The position numbers and the translations under genes were made by a program. From Chloroflexi bacterium OLB13 (GTDB lineage Bacteria > Chloroflexota > Anaerolineae > Aggregatilineales > Phototrophicaceae): a stretch of 64,000 nt of DNA. A model generated the notes under the pieces. The model was given only the letters and a program-made list of their open reading frames with translations, searched no databases and had not been told where the DNA came from. The stretch spans positions 83,799 to 147,798 of the forward strand of contig JZRA01000009.1 in NCBI GenBank assembly GCA_001567485.1, written 5' to 3'. Of this stretch, positions 37,601 through 45,772 are shown in pieces (within the stretch, counting starts at the first letter, position 1; every line of letters starts with the position of its first letter).

Positions 37601-38195
37601 TCAGCTTGTCGTCGATCAGCGCGCGTAAGACATCGTCGGTCAACGGCCGAATCTTGGCGACTTCGTGCGAGGTGCGGAAGCCGTCGAAGAAGTGCACGAA
37701 CGGCACACGCGCGCGCAGTGTCGCGGCCATCGCGATCAGCGCGAAGTCATGCGCCTCCTGCACCGAGGCTGACGCCAGCAGCGCCCATCCCGTCATGCGC
37801 GCGGCCATGACGTCGCTGTGATCGCCGAAGATGGAAAGCGCCTGCGCGGCCAGCGACCGCGCCGCCACATGAAAGACCGCCGGCGTCAGCTCACCCGCGA
37901 TCTTGTACATATTCGGCAGCATGAGCATCAAGCCTTGCGAGGCCGTGAACGTAGTGGTTAACGAGCCTGCTTGCAGCGCTCCATGAACCGCGCCTGCGGC
38001 CCCCGCCTCGCTCTGCATCTCGATGACGCGCGGAACGGTTCCCCATAGGTTCGGTTTGCCTTGCGCTGACCACTCGTCCGACCACTCACCCATCGCCGAT
38101 GACGGTGTGATCGGATAGATCGCGATCACTTCGCTCAGCTTATAGGCGATGCGTGCGACGGCTTCATTGCCGTCAAGGGTGATGAAGTCTGCCAT
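34629..38195 (-). CDS. nifJ: Pyruvate:ferredoxin (flavodoxin) oxidoreductase
   Basis: 1188 residues, the normal length of the single-chain homodimeric enzyme. It starts with [20 protein letters not shown] and the pyruvate motif [14 protein letters not shown]. The middle has the gamma domain ([20 protein letters not shown]). Two 4Fe-4S sites follow, [13 protein letters not shown] (about 690) and [13 protein letters not shown] (about 750). The C-terminal thiamine-diphosphate domain has [20 protein letters not shown] and [15 protein letters not shown]. It oxidises pyruvate and CoA to acetyl-CoA and CO2 with reduction of ferredoxin or flavodoxin. GAGGAG precedes the ATG. It lies next to a hydrogenase operon and ppdK, fitting fermentative electron disposal. 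Confidence 0.97.
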   Translation of the reverse strand: [1188 protein letters not shown]

Positions 38196-38298
38196 GAGAA
38201 ATCTCCTCTAATTCACCCGTATCCTCAACGTTTCCCTTGTGCTCGCCGCGCGTTATGGTGTTCCTCGGTGCTGGCGTATTGCCGGCGAGCTGCTCTCC

Positions 38299-40569
38299 TT
38301 ACCTATAAACGTCGCCGCATGCGGATGCGGCAAGCTGTCCAATCGCGATCGCGCCGTCGTTCGGCGGCAGGTCGTGCGGCCAAAGCACCTCAAAGCCGGA
38401 TGCTTTTAGCCGCGCCGTTGTCCGCCCTAACAGCAGTCTGTTCTGGAAACACCCTCCGCTCAGGATGACCGTTGGCTCGTCGGCCGCGCGCGCCACCGCC
38501 AGCGCCATTTCGGCCAGCGTGTTGTGGAACTTGGCGGCGGCTTCGCCGGCGGAACGGGTCTGCGAGTCGGACATCATCCCTCGAATAATCGGCCTCCACT
38601 CCATGATCCATCGCACGGGGGCTTTATCGACAGTGAAGGACGTCACTTGGAACGGGTAATATTCGTCCGTGCTGACGGTTCGCGCGGCGGCCTCGAGCAG
38701 CATCGCCGCCTGCCCCTCAAACGAACATGTCTGCGCCAAGCCGAGCAGCGCGGCGGCGGCATCGAATAAGCGCCCCATGCTGGCGCAGCGCGGGCTGTTT
38801 ACGCCGCGCTCAACGGCACGCAGCAGCACACGTAGCTCGCTGGCGGTGAAGTGCAGCAAATCAATGGGCGGTGCGCCGTCGAACGCCGCCCACAGCGCAC
38901 CGAGCGCGCTCCGGCGTGGTTCGCGCGCGGCAGCATCTCCGCCCGGCAGCGGAAACGGCGCAAGCTGTGCGACATGTTCTAGCGGCTGGCCCGGCACGAC
39001 CCGAAACCGCCTCGCTGCCCCAGATCGTGCCGTCGGGCCGTACCCCGTGCCATCCCATGCCAATCCGAGCGCGCGGCCTGTAAAACCTGTCTCGGCGAGG
39101 ACAGCGTAGACGTGCGCGGCATGATGCTGCACGCGTTGGATGGGCTGGCGATAGTCGCGTGCCATGTGCGACGTGGCGTAATCAGGGTGAAGATCACAGA
39201 CGACGACCGCCGGCCTTGTGCGGTGAAAGGCGGTGAGGTGGTCAACAGCTTGTGCGATTGACTGCTGCGTGCGGATGTCGTCGGCGTCGCCCAAGTGCGG
39301 ACTGAGGCTGATCACGCCGTCGTGGCTGAGGGCAACCGTGACTTTTTGATTCGGCCCGACGGCGAGCGTGCCGCTGGGCGGGACGGCTGCTTGCAGCGCC
39401 ACCGCCTGTGCATAGCCACGCGCGCGGCGCAGCATGAGCGTCTCGCCGCCAACGACGGTCACGACGCTGTCGTCCACCGCTGCGGCAATGGGCCGGTCGT
39501 GCATCAGCACCGCATCCGCGATGGTGGCGAATTCGTCCAGCGCCTCAGCGTCGTCAATAATCATCGGCGCGCCCGACACGTTGCCGCTGGTGCAGACCAC
39601 CGGAAAGCCGAGGTCGGCCATCAGTAGGTGATGCAGCGGCGTGTAGGGGAGTATCGCGCCAACGGTGTCCAGCCCCGGCGCGATTTCATCCGGCAGCGAG
39701 CCGCGCGAGTCGAGCAGCACAATCGGGGCTTGGCGCGACGTGAGCAAAGCGCGCGCTTCCGGCGGTACGGCGCACGTAGAATCGACATCTGCGAGGGTTG
39801 GGAACATCACCGCCAGCGGTTTGTGCGGACGGTTCTTGCGATCACGCAGGCGTTGAATCGCGTGGCCGTCGCGGGCGTCGCACAGCAGTTGATAGCCGCC
39901 GATCCCCTTTAGCGCGATGATTCCGCCGGCTCGTATGATGTCCCCGGCCTGTCGTAGTGCGTCGTCGCGGTGTGCTGCCGCCTTGCGGTCGATCATCAGC
40001 GTGAGCTGTGGGCCGCAGCGTGGGCAGGCGATCGGCTGGGCGTGAAAGCGGCGATCTGACGGGTCGTGATATTCCGCGCTGCACTCCGGACACAGCGCAA
40101 ACGCGCGCATCGTTGTGTTGGCGCGGTCATAAGGCAAGCCGGTGACGATTGTCACGCGTGGCCCGCAGTGTGTGCAGTTGAGGAATGGATAACGGTAGCG
40201 CCGGTCATCCGGATTGAACAGCTCGCGCAGGCAGTCGTCGCAGGTGGCGAGGTCGGGCAGCACTTCCGCCGTCAGCGCGCCTTCGACATGGCTGTCGATG
40301 ATGACGAATTCGACCGCGCCGGTAGCGGGAAGATCGACCCGGCTCATCGTATCGACGCGGCCGGGCGCAGGCAGCTCTGCTGCGAGCCGCCGTTCGAACT
40401 GACCGAGCGCATCCGCAGCGCCTTCGATTTCGACCGCTGCGCCCTGCGGCGTGTTAGCGACCGTCCCGGTCAGCCCCAGCGACCGGGCGAGGGTATACAC
40501 GAACGGCCGAAAGCCGACCCCCTGCACGGCCCCGGTGACGATCAGGCGGCGGCGGCTGATCGTAGTCAC
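38299..40569 (-). CDS. hypF: Carbamoyltransferase HypF, NiFe-hydrogenase maturation
   Basis: 756 residues with the full HypF order. An acylphosphatase domain (VTGAVQGVGFRPFVYTLARS) is followed by two zinc fingers built from CDDC, CTHC, CPEC and CPRC (about 105-180), a YrdC domain (IIRAGGIIALKGIGGYQLLC) and a Kae1-like C-terminal domain (VQHHAAHVYAVLAE, GLAWDGTGYG, LSGGCFQNRLLLG). It makes the thiocarboxamide that becomes the CN ligands of the NiFe centre. The start overlaps the protease gene by 4 bases, and it is the last gene of the hox operon. No hypA, B, C, D or E is present in the window, so these must be elsewhere. Confidence 0.96.
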   Translation of the reverse strand: MTTISRRRLIVTGAVQGVGFRPFVYTLARSLGLTGTVANTPQGAAVEIEGAADALGQFERRLAAELPAPGRVDTMSRVDLPATGAVEFVIIDSHVEGALTAEVLPDLATCDDCLRELFNPDDRRYRYPFLNCTHCGPRVTIVTGLPYDRANTTMRAFALCPECSAEYHDPSDRRFHAQPIACPRCGPQLTLMIDRKAAAHRDDALRQAGDIIRAGGIIALKGIGGYQLLCDARDGHAIQRLRDRKNRPHKPLAVMFPTLADVDSTCAVPPEARALLTSRQAPIVLLDSRGSLPDEIAPGLDTVGAILPYTPLHHLLMADLGFPVVCTSGNVSGAPMIIDDAEALDEFATIADAVLMHDRPIAAAVDDSVVTVVGGETLMLRRARGYAQAVALQAAVPPSGTLAVGPNQKVTVALSHDGVISLSPHLGDADDIRTQQSIAQAVDHLTAFHRTRPAVVVCDLHPDYATSHMARDYRQPIQRVQHHAAHVYAVLAETGFTGRALGLAWDGTGYGPTARSGAARRFRVVPGQPLEHVAQLAPFPLPGGDAAAREPRRSALGALWAAFDGAPPIDLLHFTASELRVLLRAVERGVNSPRCASMGRLFDAAAALLGLAQTCSFEGQAAMLLEAAARTVSTDEYYPFQVTSFTVDKAPVRWIMEWRPIIRGMMSDSQTRSAGEAAAKFHNTLAEMALAVARAADEPTVILSGGCFQNRLLLGRTTARLKASGFEVLWPHDLPPNDGAIAIGQLAASACGDVYR

Positions 40570-41033
40570 ACGGCCGCCGTACCGCCCGGCGCATGCAGGA
40601 CGGCATCCACGACGGCGTCGGCGCGTGCCACGATCTCCGGCACTTGTGCGCGCAGCGTCGGCGACAACGACAGCCCGAATGCAAACGATTCGGCCCCGAT
40701 CGAGATGATCTGCGCGGAGGGCCGGCGCCCATACAGCAGACCCGCGGAACGCAGCAGCGACTCCGGCGCAGCGTGATGTGTCAGCGCGGCCCGCGAGTCG
40801 GCTGCTGCGACCGGCGCGATACGCACCTGTCCTACCGGCAGTTCCGCGTTCGCGTCGATGAAGATCACGTGATCGGCGCGGCTAATCGGCGCGGCGTGTT
40901 CTGGCATCAACTGTGCTGCCGTGATGATCTGTACGTCCGACGCGCTGTATCGCTCGTCTAAGGCGTGCGCGACGACATGCCCGATGGCGTCATCTGTGCG
41001 CAGCGTGCTGCCGTAGCCGATCACGAGAATCAT
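40566..41033 (-). CDS. hoxW: NiFe-hydrogenase maturation protease (HoxW-like)
   Basis: 155 residues starting [20 protein letters not shown]; the ATG at 41033 overlaps the hoxH stop by 4 bases. Conserved nickel-binding acids are visible in GYGSTLRTDDAIG (Asp; the usual GNxLxxDDG reads TLRTDDA) and FIDANAE (Asp). A His in THHAAPESLL fits the third ligand. These endopeptidases check nickel insertion and remove the C-terminal tail of the large subunit. The partner hoxH is directly upstream and has such a tail. Confidence 0.88.
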   Translation of the reverse strand: MILVIGYGSTLRTDDAIGHVVAHALDERYSASDVQIITAAQLMPEHAAPISRADHVIFIDANAELPVGQVRIAPVAAADSRAALTHHAAPESLLRSAGLLYGRRPSAQIISIGAESFAFGLSLSPTLRAQVPEIVARADAVVDAVLHAPGGTAAV

Positions 41034-42442
41034 CGCTTGAGCACCTCGACGACTTCGCCGTTTGGCGTGAGAAGTTCGACCTGCATGGGCATCTGGCCGA
41101 CCGCGTGGGTTGAACAGCTCAGGCAGGGATCGAACGCGCGAATGATCGACTCGACGCGATTGAGCATACCGTCGTTGAGGCTTCCGCCGCGAACGTAACG
41201 CTTGGCGACCTCGTACACCCCGCGATCCATCGCGTAGTTGTTGTTGCCGGTCGCGATGATCAGGTTGGCGCGGGTGATTAGTCCGTTGTCGTCGATCTCG
41301 TAGTGGTGCAGCAGCGTCCCGCGCGGCGCTTCGCTGATGCCAACGCCCCACGACCGGTTCGGCTCTGCCACGGCGCGGGTTCGCTTGCTCAAGATGTCCG
41401 GTTCGCGCAGCAGCATCCCGACCTTTTCCAGCCCGTACATGATCTCGATCAGGCGGGCCGTGTGGTAGTGGAATGAACTCTGTGTATCCTGTTCGCGGAA
41501 TAGGCCGAGGTATTCGTCAGCGCGCGGCGTGCCGCACCGGCCAACAATGTTGAGGCGTGCCAGCGGGCCGACACGATACACGCCGTCCGGATAACCCATC
41601 GGCCGATAGAACGGCGTCTTGAGAAACGACCACGGCTCGACCGCTTCTTGCAGAAACTCGGTGTAGTGGTCGGCGCTCAGCTGATCGGCGATCACCTCAC
41701 CAGTGCCGTTGATGATGCGCACTGGGCCGTCGTAGAACTCCAGCGTATTCTCGGCGTTCGTCAGGCCCATAAACAGCGTCTTGACGTTTGCGAACGTCGC
41801 GATCTCGTCCTCGAAGTATGGGAGAACCGTGCGGTACCACTCTAGGGTGCGCCGCGCGATGTCCAGCCCTTCGGGGATCATTGCGAGCATCGCATCCCGC
41901 GCATCCTCGCTCAACGGCGCATTCACGCCGCCCGGCACGACCCAGCCCGGATGAATACGCTTGCCGCCCAGCAGTTCGATGATCGTCTGGCCGATCTGCC
42001 GCAGGCGCACGCCGTCTCGCGCCAGTACCGGGTCGGCCTCCGCCACGCCGAACAAACTGCGCTTTTCCGGGACTTCGTCCATGCCCAGCAGCAGATCAGG
42101 CGACGACAGGTAGAAGAAGCTGAGCGCGTGGCTCTGGATCATCTGCGCGAGGTTGAGGATTTGCCGCAGTTTGGTCGCGGTCTCCGGGATCTCGACCGCC
42201 AGCAGTTCGTCGCACGCCTTCGCCGACGCGACAAGGTGGCTGACCGGGCAAATCCCGCAAATGCGCGCCATCAAGGACGGCATCTCGTGGAACGGACGGC
42301 CCTCGACGAACTTCTCGAAGCCGCGCACCTGTGTTACGTGGAAATGCGCGTCCGCGACCTCGCCTGCGTCGTCCAACTGGATCGTGATTTTCGCATGTCC
42401 TTCGATGCGTGTTACCGGATCAATCACAATGCGCTGTGCCAT
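41030..42442 (-). CDS. hoxH: NAD-linked NiFe hydrogenase large subunit, HoxH (group 3d type)
   Basis: 470 residues from the ATG at 42442, preferred over 42448 because GAGG lies 8 bases upstream. The L1 motif is [10 protein letters not shown] and the L2 motif is DPCLSCSTH, giving the four Cys ligands of the Ni-Fe centre. [18 protein letters not shown] at the start and [14 protein letters not shown] are also typical. After DPCLSCSTH there is a 24-residue tail ([12 protein letters not shown]...) that the protease should remove during maturation. It forms the catalytic heterodimer with HoxY. Confidence 0.95.
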   Translation of the reverse strand: MAQRIVIDPVTRIEGHAKITIQLDDAGEVADAHFHVTQVRGFEKFVEGRPFHEMPSLMARICGICPVSHLVASAKACDELLAVEIPETATKLRQILNLAQMIQSHALSFFYLSSPDLLLGMDEVPEKRSLFGVAEADPVLARDGVRLRQIGQTIIELLGGKRIHPGWVVPGGVNAPLSEDARDAMLAMIPEGLDIARRTLEWYRTVLPYFEDEIATFANVKTLFMGLTNAENTLEFYDGPVRIINGTGEVIADQLSADHYTEFLQEAVEPWSFLKTPFYRPMGYPDGVYRVGPLARLNIVGRCGTPRADEYLGLFREQDTQSSFHYHTARLIEIMYGLEKVGMLLREPDILSKRTRAVAEPNRSWGVGISEAPRGTLLHHYEIDDNGLITRANLIIATGNNNYAMDRGVYEVAKRYVRGGSLNDGMLNRVESIIRAFDPCLSCSTHAVGQMPMQVELLTPNGEVVEVLKR

Positions 42443-42462
42443 GGTCATATCCTCGCAGCAGG

Positions 42463-42996
42463 CTAGGCGCCGAAGCGCGTCCGGTTGGAAAGGTCGGGCA
42501 TGCGTCCATCAAGCAGTTCGGTCAGCGCATACAGGATCGTCTTGGCGGACGGCGGACAACCGGGGATGAACACGTCGACGGGGACGACCGCGTGTACCGG
42601 CTTCACCACGTTCAGAAGCGCCGGCACGACCAGATTGGGAACCTGTGGAGCGTGCAGGTCAGGTTCGAGATAGACACGCCGCAGCACCGATTCCGCCCCA
42701 ACGCTGTTGCGCAGCGCCGGCACGTTGCCGGTCACGGCGCAGTCCCCGAACGCGACGAGTGTGCGGGTATGAGCGCGAACCTTGCGGATTTTCGCCAGAT
42801 CGTCCTCACTGCTCACCGCGCCTTCGACCAGCGTGATGTCGACGCTGTCGGGGAAGTCCTTGCGGTCGACCAGCGGGCTGTAGACGAGGTCGATCCGGTC
42901 TGCGAGGTCGAGCAGCGCGCCGTCGATGTCGAGAAACGACATGTGACAGCCTGAGCATCCATCGAGCCAGACCGTTGCAATCTTTGTGCGAGTCAT
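42463..42996 (-). CDS. hoxY: NAD-linked NiFe hydrogenase small subunit, HoxY
   Basis: 177 residues from the ATG at 42996, which overlaps the hoxU stop by 4 bases. The proximal 4Fe-4S ligands are in [30 protein letters not shown] and [12 protein letters not shown]. It has the short HoxY form without a C-terminal ferredoxin extension. It passes electrons between the HoxH active site and the HoxU/HoxF diaphorase module. Confidence 0.94.
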   Translation of the reverse strand: MTRTKIATVWLDGCSGCHMSFLDIDGALLDLADRIDLVYSPLVDRKDFPDSVDITLVEGAVSSEDDLAKIRKVRAHTRTLVAFGDCAVTGNVPALRNSVGAESVLRRVYLEPDLHAPQVPNLVVPALLNVVKPVHAVVPVDVFIPGCPPSAKTILYALTELLDGRMPDLSNRTRFGA

Positions 42997-43703
42997 CGTC
43001 CGTCCTCCCGCGAAGCGGCCAGCGTCGCAAGGAAGCTTGCGCGCTTGGTCATTTCGCCTACAGCCATGCCTTTCTCGAACAACGCGCCGGTCGGGCATAC
43101 CTGAACGCACTTACCGCATGTCGTGCATGTATCACTCTCGCCCCACGGCGTATGCAGGTCGGTGATGACCGCCGAGTCGATCCCACGGCTCATCAAGTCC
43201 CATGTATGCGCACCCTCGATCTCACCGCACACCCGTACGCATCGCGTACATAACACACACCGGTTCGGGTCGAGGGCGAAGCGCTCGTGGGACGCGTCGA
43301 CGGCCCGTTTGGGATAGAGATATGGAATACGGATGTGATCGACGCCCAACCTGACCGCGAGGTCTTGCAGTTCGCAGCGGCCATTGACTACACATACCGA
43401 GCATACATGGTTGCCCTCGGCGAACAACATCTCGATCGTCATGCGCCGGTACTTGCGCAGGCGTTCGCTGTTGGTCTTGACGACCATTCCCTCGGCGACT
43501 CGGGTCGTGCAGGCCGGAAGCAGCCTGCCCGTGCCCTCGATCTCAACCAAGCACAATCGGCAGGCTCCGACGGGTGTCAGCCCTTCCAACGCGCACAGTC
43601 GGGGGATTTGGATGCCGTGTTCTAGGGCAACTTCCAGCACGGTCTCATCCTCGCGCCCGGTCGCGTCGATGTCATCGATCTTGAGCGTGACAACACGGGT
43701 CAT
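42993..43703 (-). CDS. hoxU: Hydrogenase diaphorase iron-sulfur subunit, HoxU
   Basis: 236 residues from the ATG at 43703, with AAGGAGG 8 bases upstream and a 4-base overlap with hoxF. The order of cofactor motifs matches the N-terminus of NuoG: 2Fe-2S ([15 protein letters not shown] and LPACTT), a His/Cys 4Fe-4S site ([17 protein letters not shown]) and two ferredoxin-like 4Fe-4S sites ([13 protein letters not shown] and [14 protein letters not shown]). It is an electron wire between HoxF and HoxY. Confidence 0.95.
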   Translation of the reverse strand: MTRVVTLKIDDIDATGREDETVLEVALEHGIQIPRLCALEGLTPVGACRLCLVEIEGTGRLLPACTTRVAEGMVVKTNSERLRKYRRMTIEMLFAEGNHVCSVCVVNGRCELQDLAVRLGVDHIRIPYLYPKRAVDASHERFALDPNRCVLCTRCVRVCGEIEGAHTWDLMSRGIDSAVITDLHTPWGESDTCTTCGKCVQVCPTGALFEKGMAVGEMTKRASFLATLAASREDGR

Positions 43704-45040
43704 CGGACAGCCTCCTTGCGGCTCACCGGGCAAACATGTGCGGGGCAGGTTTTGTCGACGATGTGGGCCATATACTCATCGCGGAAGTAGCGCAGCGTGC
43801 TGATGACCGGGTTCGGCGCCGCTTGGCCTAAGCCGCACAAGCTGGTATTGGCGACCATATCGCACAGGTCTTCGAGCAGGGCGAGGTCGTCGAGGCTTGC
43901 GCGGCCTTCGGAGATCTTCTCCAGCAGGCCGTACATCTGCGCAGTTCCAACACGGCACGGCACGCACTTGCCGCATGATTCGGTCATGCAGAATTCGAGG
44001 AAGTACTTGGCGACGTCGACCATGCACGAACTGTCGTCCATCACGATCATGCCGCCGGAACCCATCATCGAGCCGACCTGCTTGAGCGACTCATAGTCAA
44101 CTGGCGTGTCGATGTGCGCGGCAGGGATGCACCCGCCCGATGGGCCGCCCGTCTGCACGGCTTTGAACGTGCGTCCGTCCGGGATGCCGCCGCCGATGTC
44201 GTAGATGATCTCGCGCAGGGTAGTGCCCATCGGGACTTCAATCATACCGGTGCGCGCGATTCGGCCGGACAGGGCGAATACTTTCGTGCCTTTGCTGCGT
44301 TCTGTGCCGATTGACGCAAACCACTCCGCGCCTTCGCGCAGGATCGGGACGATATTCGCGTAGGTCTCGACGTTGTTGATGAGCGTCGGGCATCCCCACA
44401 GGCCGGATTCAGCCGGGTAGGGCGGACGTGGACGCGGTTGGCCGCGCCGGCCTTCGATCGAGGCCAACAGCGCGGTCTCTTCGCCGCACACGAAAGCGCC
44501 CGCGCCAAGCCGCACTTGCAGCGATAGGCTGAACGGCGTGCCGCTGATATTGATGCCGAGCAGGCCGTGCTTTTCGGCTTGCTTGATGGCGTGCTTGAGC
44601 CGCTTGATCGCCAGCGGATATTCGGCGCGCACGTACAGGTAGCCACGGCTCGCGCCGACCGCATACGCCGCGATCATCATCCCTTCCAGCACACGGTGCG
44701 GATCGGCTTCCATGATGCTGCGATCCATAAACGCGCCGGGGTCGCCCTCGTCGCCATTACAGACGATGTACTTCTGACTGCCGTGCGCTTTAGCGACCGT
44801 TGACCACTTAAGCCCGACGGGATATCCTGCGCCGCCGCGCCCGCGCAGCCCGCTGTTACGAATCTGCTCGATGACCTCGGCAGGCGTCATCGACTGCAAG
44901 ACGTCGCTGCATGTCGCGTAACCGCCAACGGCCATGTACGCCTCGATGTCTTCCGGGTCGATCTTCCCTGCGTGTTCGAGGACGATAAGCCGCTGCTTGC
45001 CGTTTTCGTCGGGTAGTGCGCCGACCGTGTCAATTGCCAT
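43700..45040 (-). CDS. hoxF: Hydrogenase diaphorase NADH/FMN subunit, HoxF (NuoF-like)
   Basis: 446 residues from the ATG at 45040, overlapping hoxE by 11 bases. Motifs in order: the NAD site [15 protein letters not shown], the FMN site [37 protein letters not shown], and the 4Fe-4S ligands [12 protein letters not shown] with a later Cys in NTSLCGLGQ. It is the NAD(H)-binding subunit. It has the short NuoF form; the thioredoxin-like 2Fe-2S domain is supplied separately by HoxE. The tail ends with [10 protein letters not shown], containing two extra Cys. Confidence 0.94.
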   Translation of the reverse strand: MAIDTVGALPDENGKQRLIVLEHAGKIDPEDIEAYMAVGGYATCSDVLQSMTPAEVIEQIRNSGLRGRGGAGYPVGLKWSTVAKAHGSQKYIVCNGDEGDPGAFMDRSIMEADPHRVLEGMMIAAYAVGASRGYLYVRAEYPLAIKRLKHAIKQAEKHGLLGINISGTPFSLSLQVRLGAGAFVCGEETALLASIEGRRGQPRPRPPYPAESGLWGCPTLINNVETYANIVPILREGAEWFASIGTERSKGTKVFALSGRIARTGMIEVPMGTTLREIIYDIGGGIPDGRTFKAVQTGGPSGGCIPAAHIDTPVDYESLKQVGSMMGSGGMIVMDDSSCMVDVAKYFLEFCMTESCGKCVPCRVGTAQMYGLLEKISEGRASLDDLALLEDLCDMVANTSLCGLGQAAPNPVISTLRYFRDEYMAHIVDKTCPAHVCPVSRKEAVR

Positions 45041-45530
45041 CGCCCATCCACTCCTTGATTCGTGATGCAGCTTGGCCGGGGGCAAGTTGGCCGTCCATCT
45101 CGCCGTCAAACACAACGGCGGGCGCAAGGGCGCACGCACCCAAGCAGCGGGCAACCAACAGCGAGACTTTCTTATCCGGCGTGGTTTCGCCTTTGCGAAC
45201 GCCAGCCGCGTCTTCGATGGCCTTCAGCACGTCCGGCCCGCCCTTGATGTAACACGCTGTGCCCATACACACGACGCAGGTGTGCTCGCCTTGCGGTTTG
45301 AGGGTGAACAGGTTGTAGAAGGTGGCGACGCCGTAGACCCGGCTGAGGGGCAAATGCAGGCTTTTTCCGACGTATCGCAGCGCGTCGTCGTCCAGATAAC
45401 CGAAAGCCTCCTGCGCGCTGTGCAGCGCTTCGATGAGAGCATCAGGCGCGAAGCCGTGTCTGCGCATCGTCGCCTGTACGATTCGCCATCGCTTGTCGTC
45501 GCTGGGCGGTGCAATCGTGTTCGTTCGCAT
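45030..45530 (-). CDS. hoxE: Hydrogenase diaphorase 2Fe-2S subunit, HoxE (NuoE-like)
   Basis: 166 residues from the ATG at 45530, chosen because GGAGG lies 8 bases upstream; an in-frame ATG at 45563 is less likely. It has the NuoE pattern: [38 protein letters not shown] and 2Fe-2S ligands in [14 protein letters not shown] and [11 protein letters not shown]. It is the first gene of the hoxE-F-U-Y-H-hoxW-hypF operon, in which most genes overlap by 4 or 11 bases. The upstream region carries FNR/CRP-like palindromes. Confidence 0.93.
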   Translation of the reverse strand: MRTNTIAPPSDDKRWRIVQATMRRHGFAPDALIEALHSAQEAFGYLDDDALRYVGKSLHLPLSRVYGVATFYNLFTLKPQGEHTCVVCMGTACYIKGGPDVLKAIEDAAGVRKGETTPDKKVSLLVARCLGACALAPAVVFDGEMDGQLAPGQAASRIKEWMGDGN

Positions 45531-45567
45531 CGGGTTTACCTCCGCATCCGCGAACCGAATCATCCTC

Positions 45568-45684
45568 AGTGTAGGATGTGACGCGCGGCCCGTTCAGTGA
45601 CAGGCGTCACGCGGGATTGTGCAATCCATCACGAACTGGAAGAAACTGAGTAGCACTCCAATTTGCAGTTCTGACAAACGTCAG
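45568..45684 (-). promoter_or_regulatory. Predicted hox operon promoter with two FNR/CRP-like palindromes
   Basis: The minus strand has a -10 TACACT (45568-45573) and no good -35, as expected for an activator-dependent promoter. GTGAC-AGGC-GTCAC (45597-45610) is a perfect 5-4-5 palindrome centred about 42.5 bases upstream of the predicted start near 45561. A second, CTGAC-AAAC-GTCAG (45671-45684), is centred 74 bases further upstream, about seven helical turns. FNR/CRP-family regulators bind 5-N4-5 palindromes of this kind (FNR: TTGAT-N4-ATCAA). On the other side, ppdK has a possible -10 TATAAC at 45742-45747. Confidence 0.5.
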
Positions 45685-45772
45685 TAGGGCGCGTGATCTC
45701 TGACATTGGGAACATCGGGCCAGTGGGCTTAAGGTTGGAGATATAACCGTCGTTGATTTGGAGGATAACCTC

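Noticed and set aside
43700..45530. NuoEF of respiratory complex I
   Set aside because: They are followed by a HoxU-length protein, a hydrogenase small subunit and a NiFe large subunit with RICGIC and DPCLSC motifs, so the block is a Hox hydrogenase.
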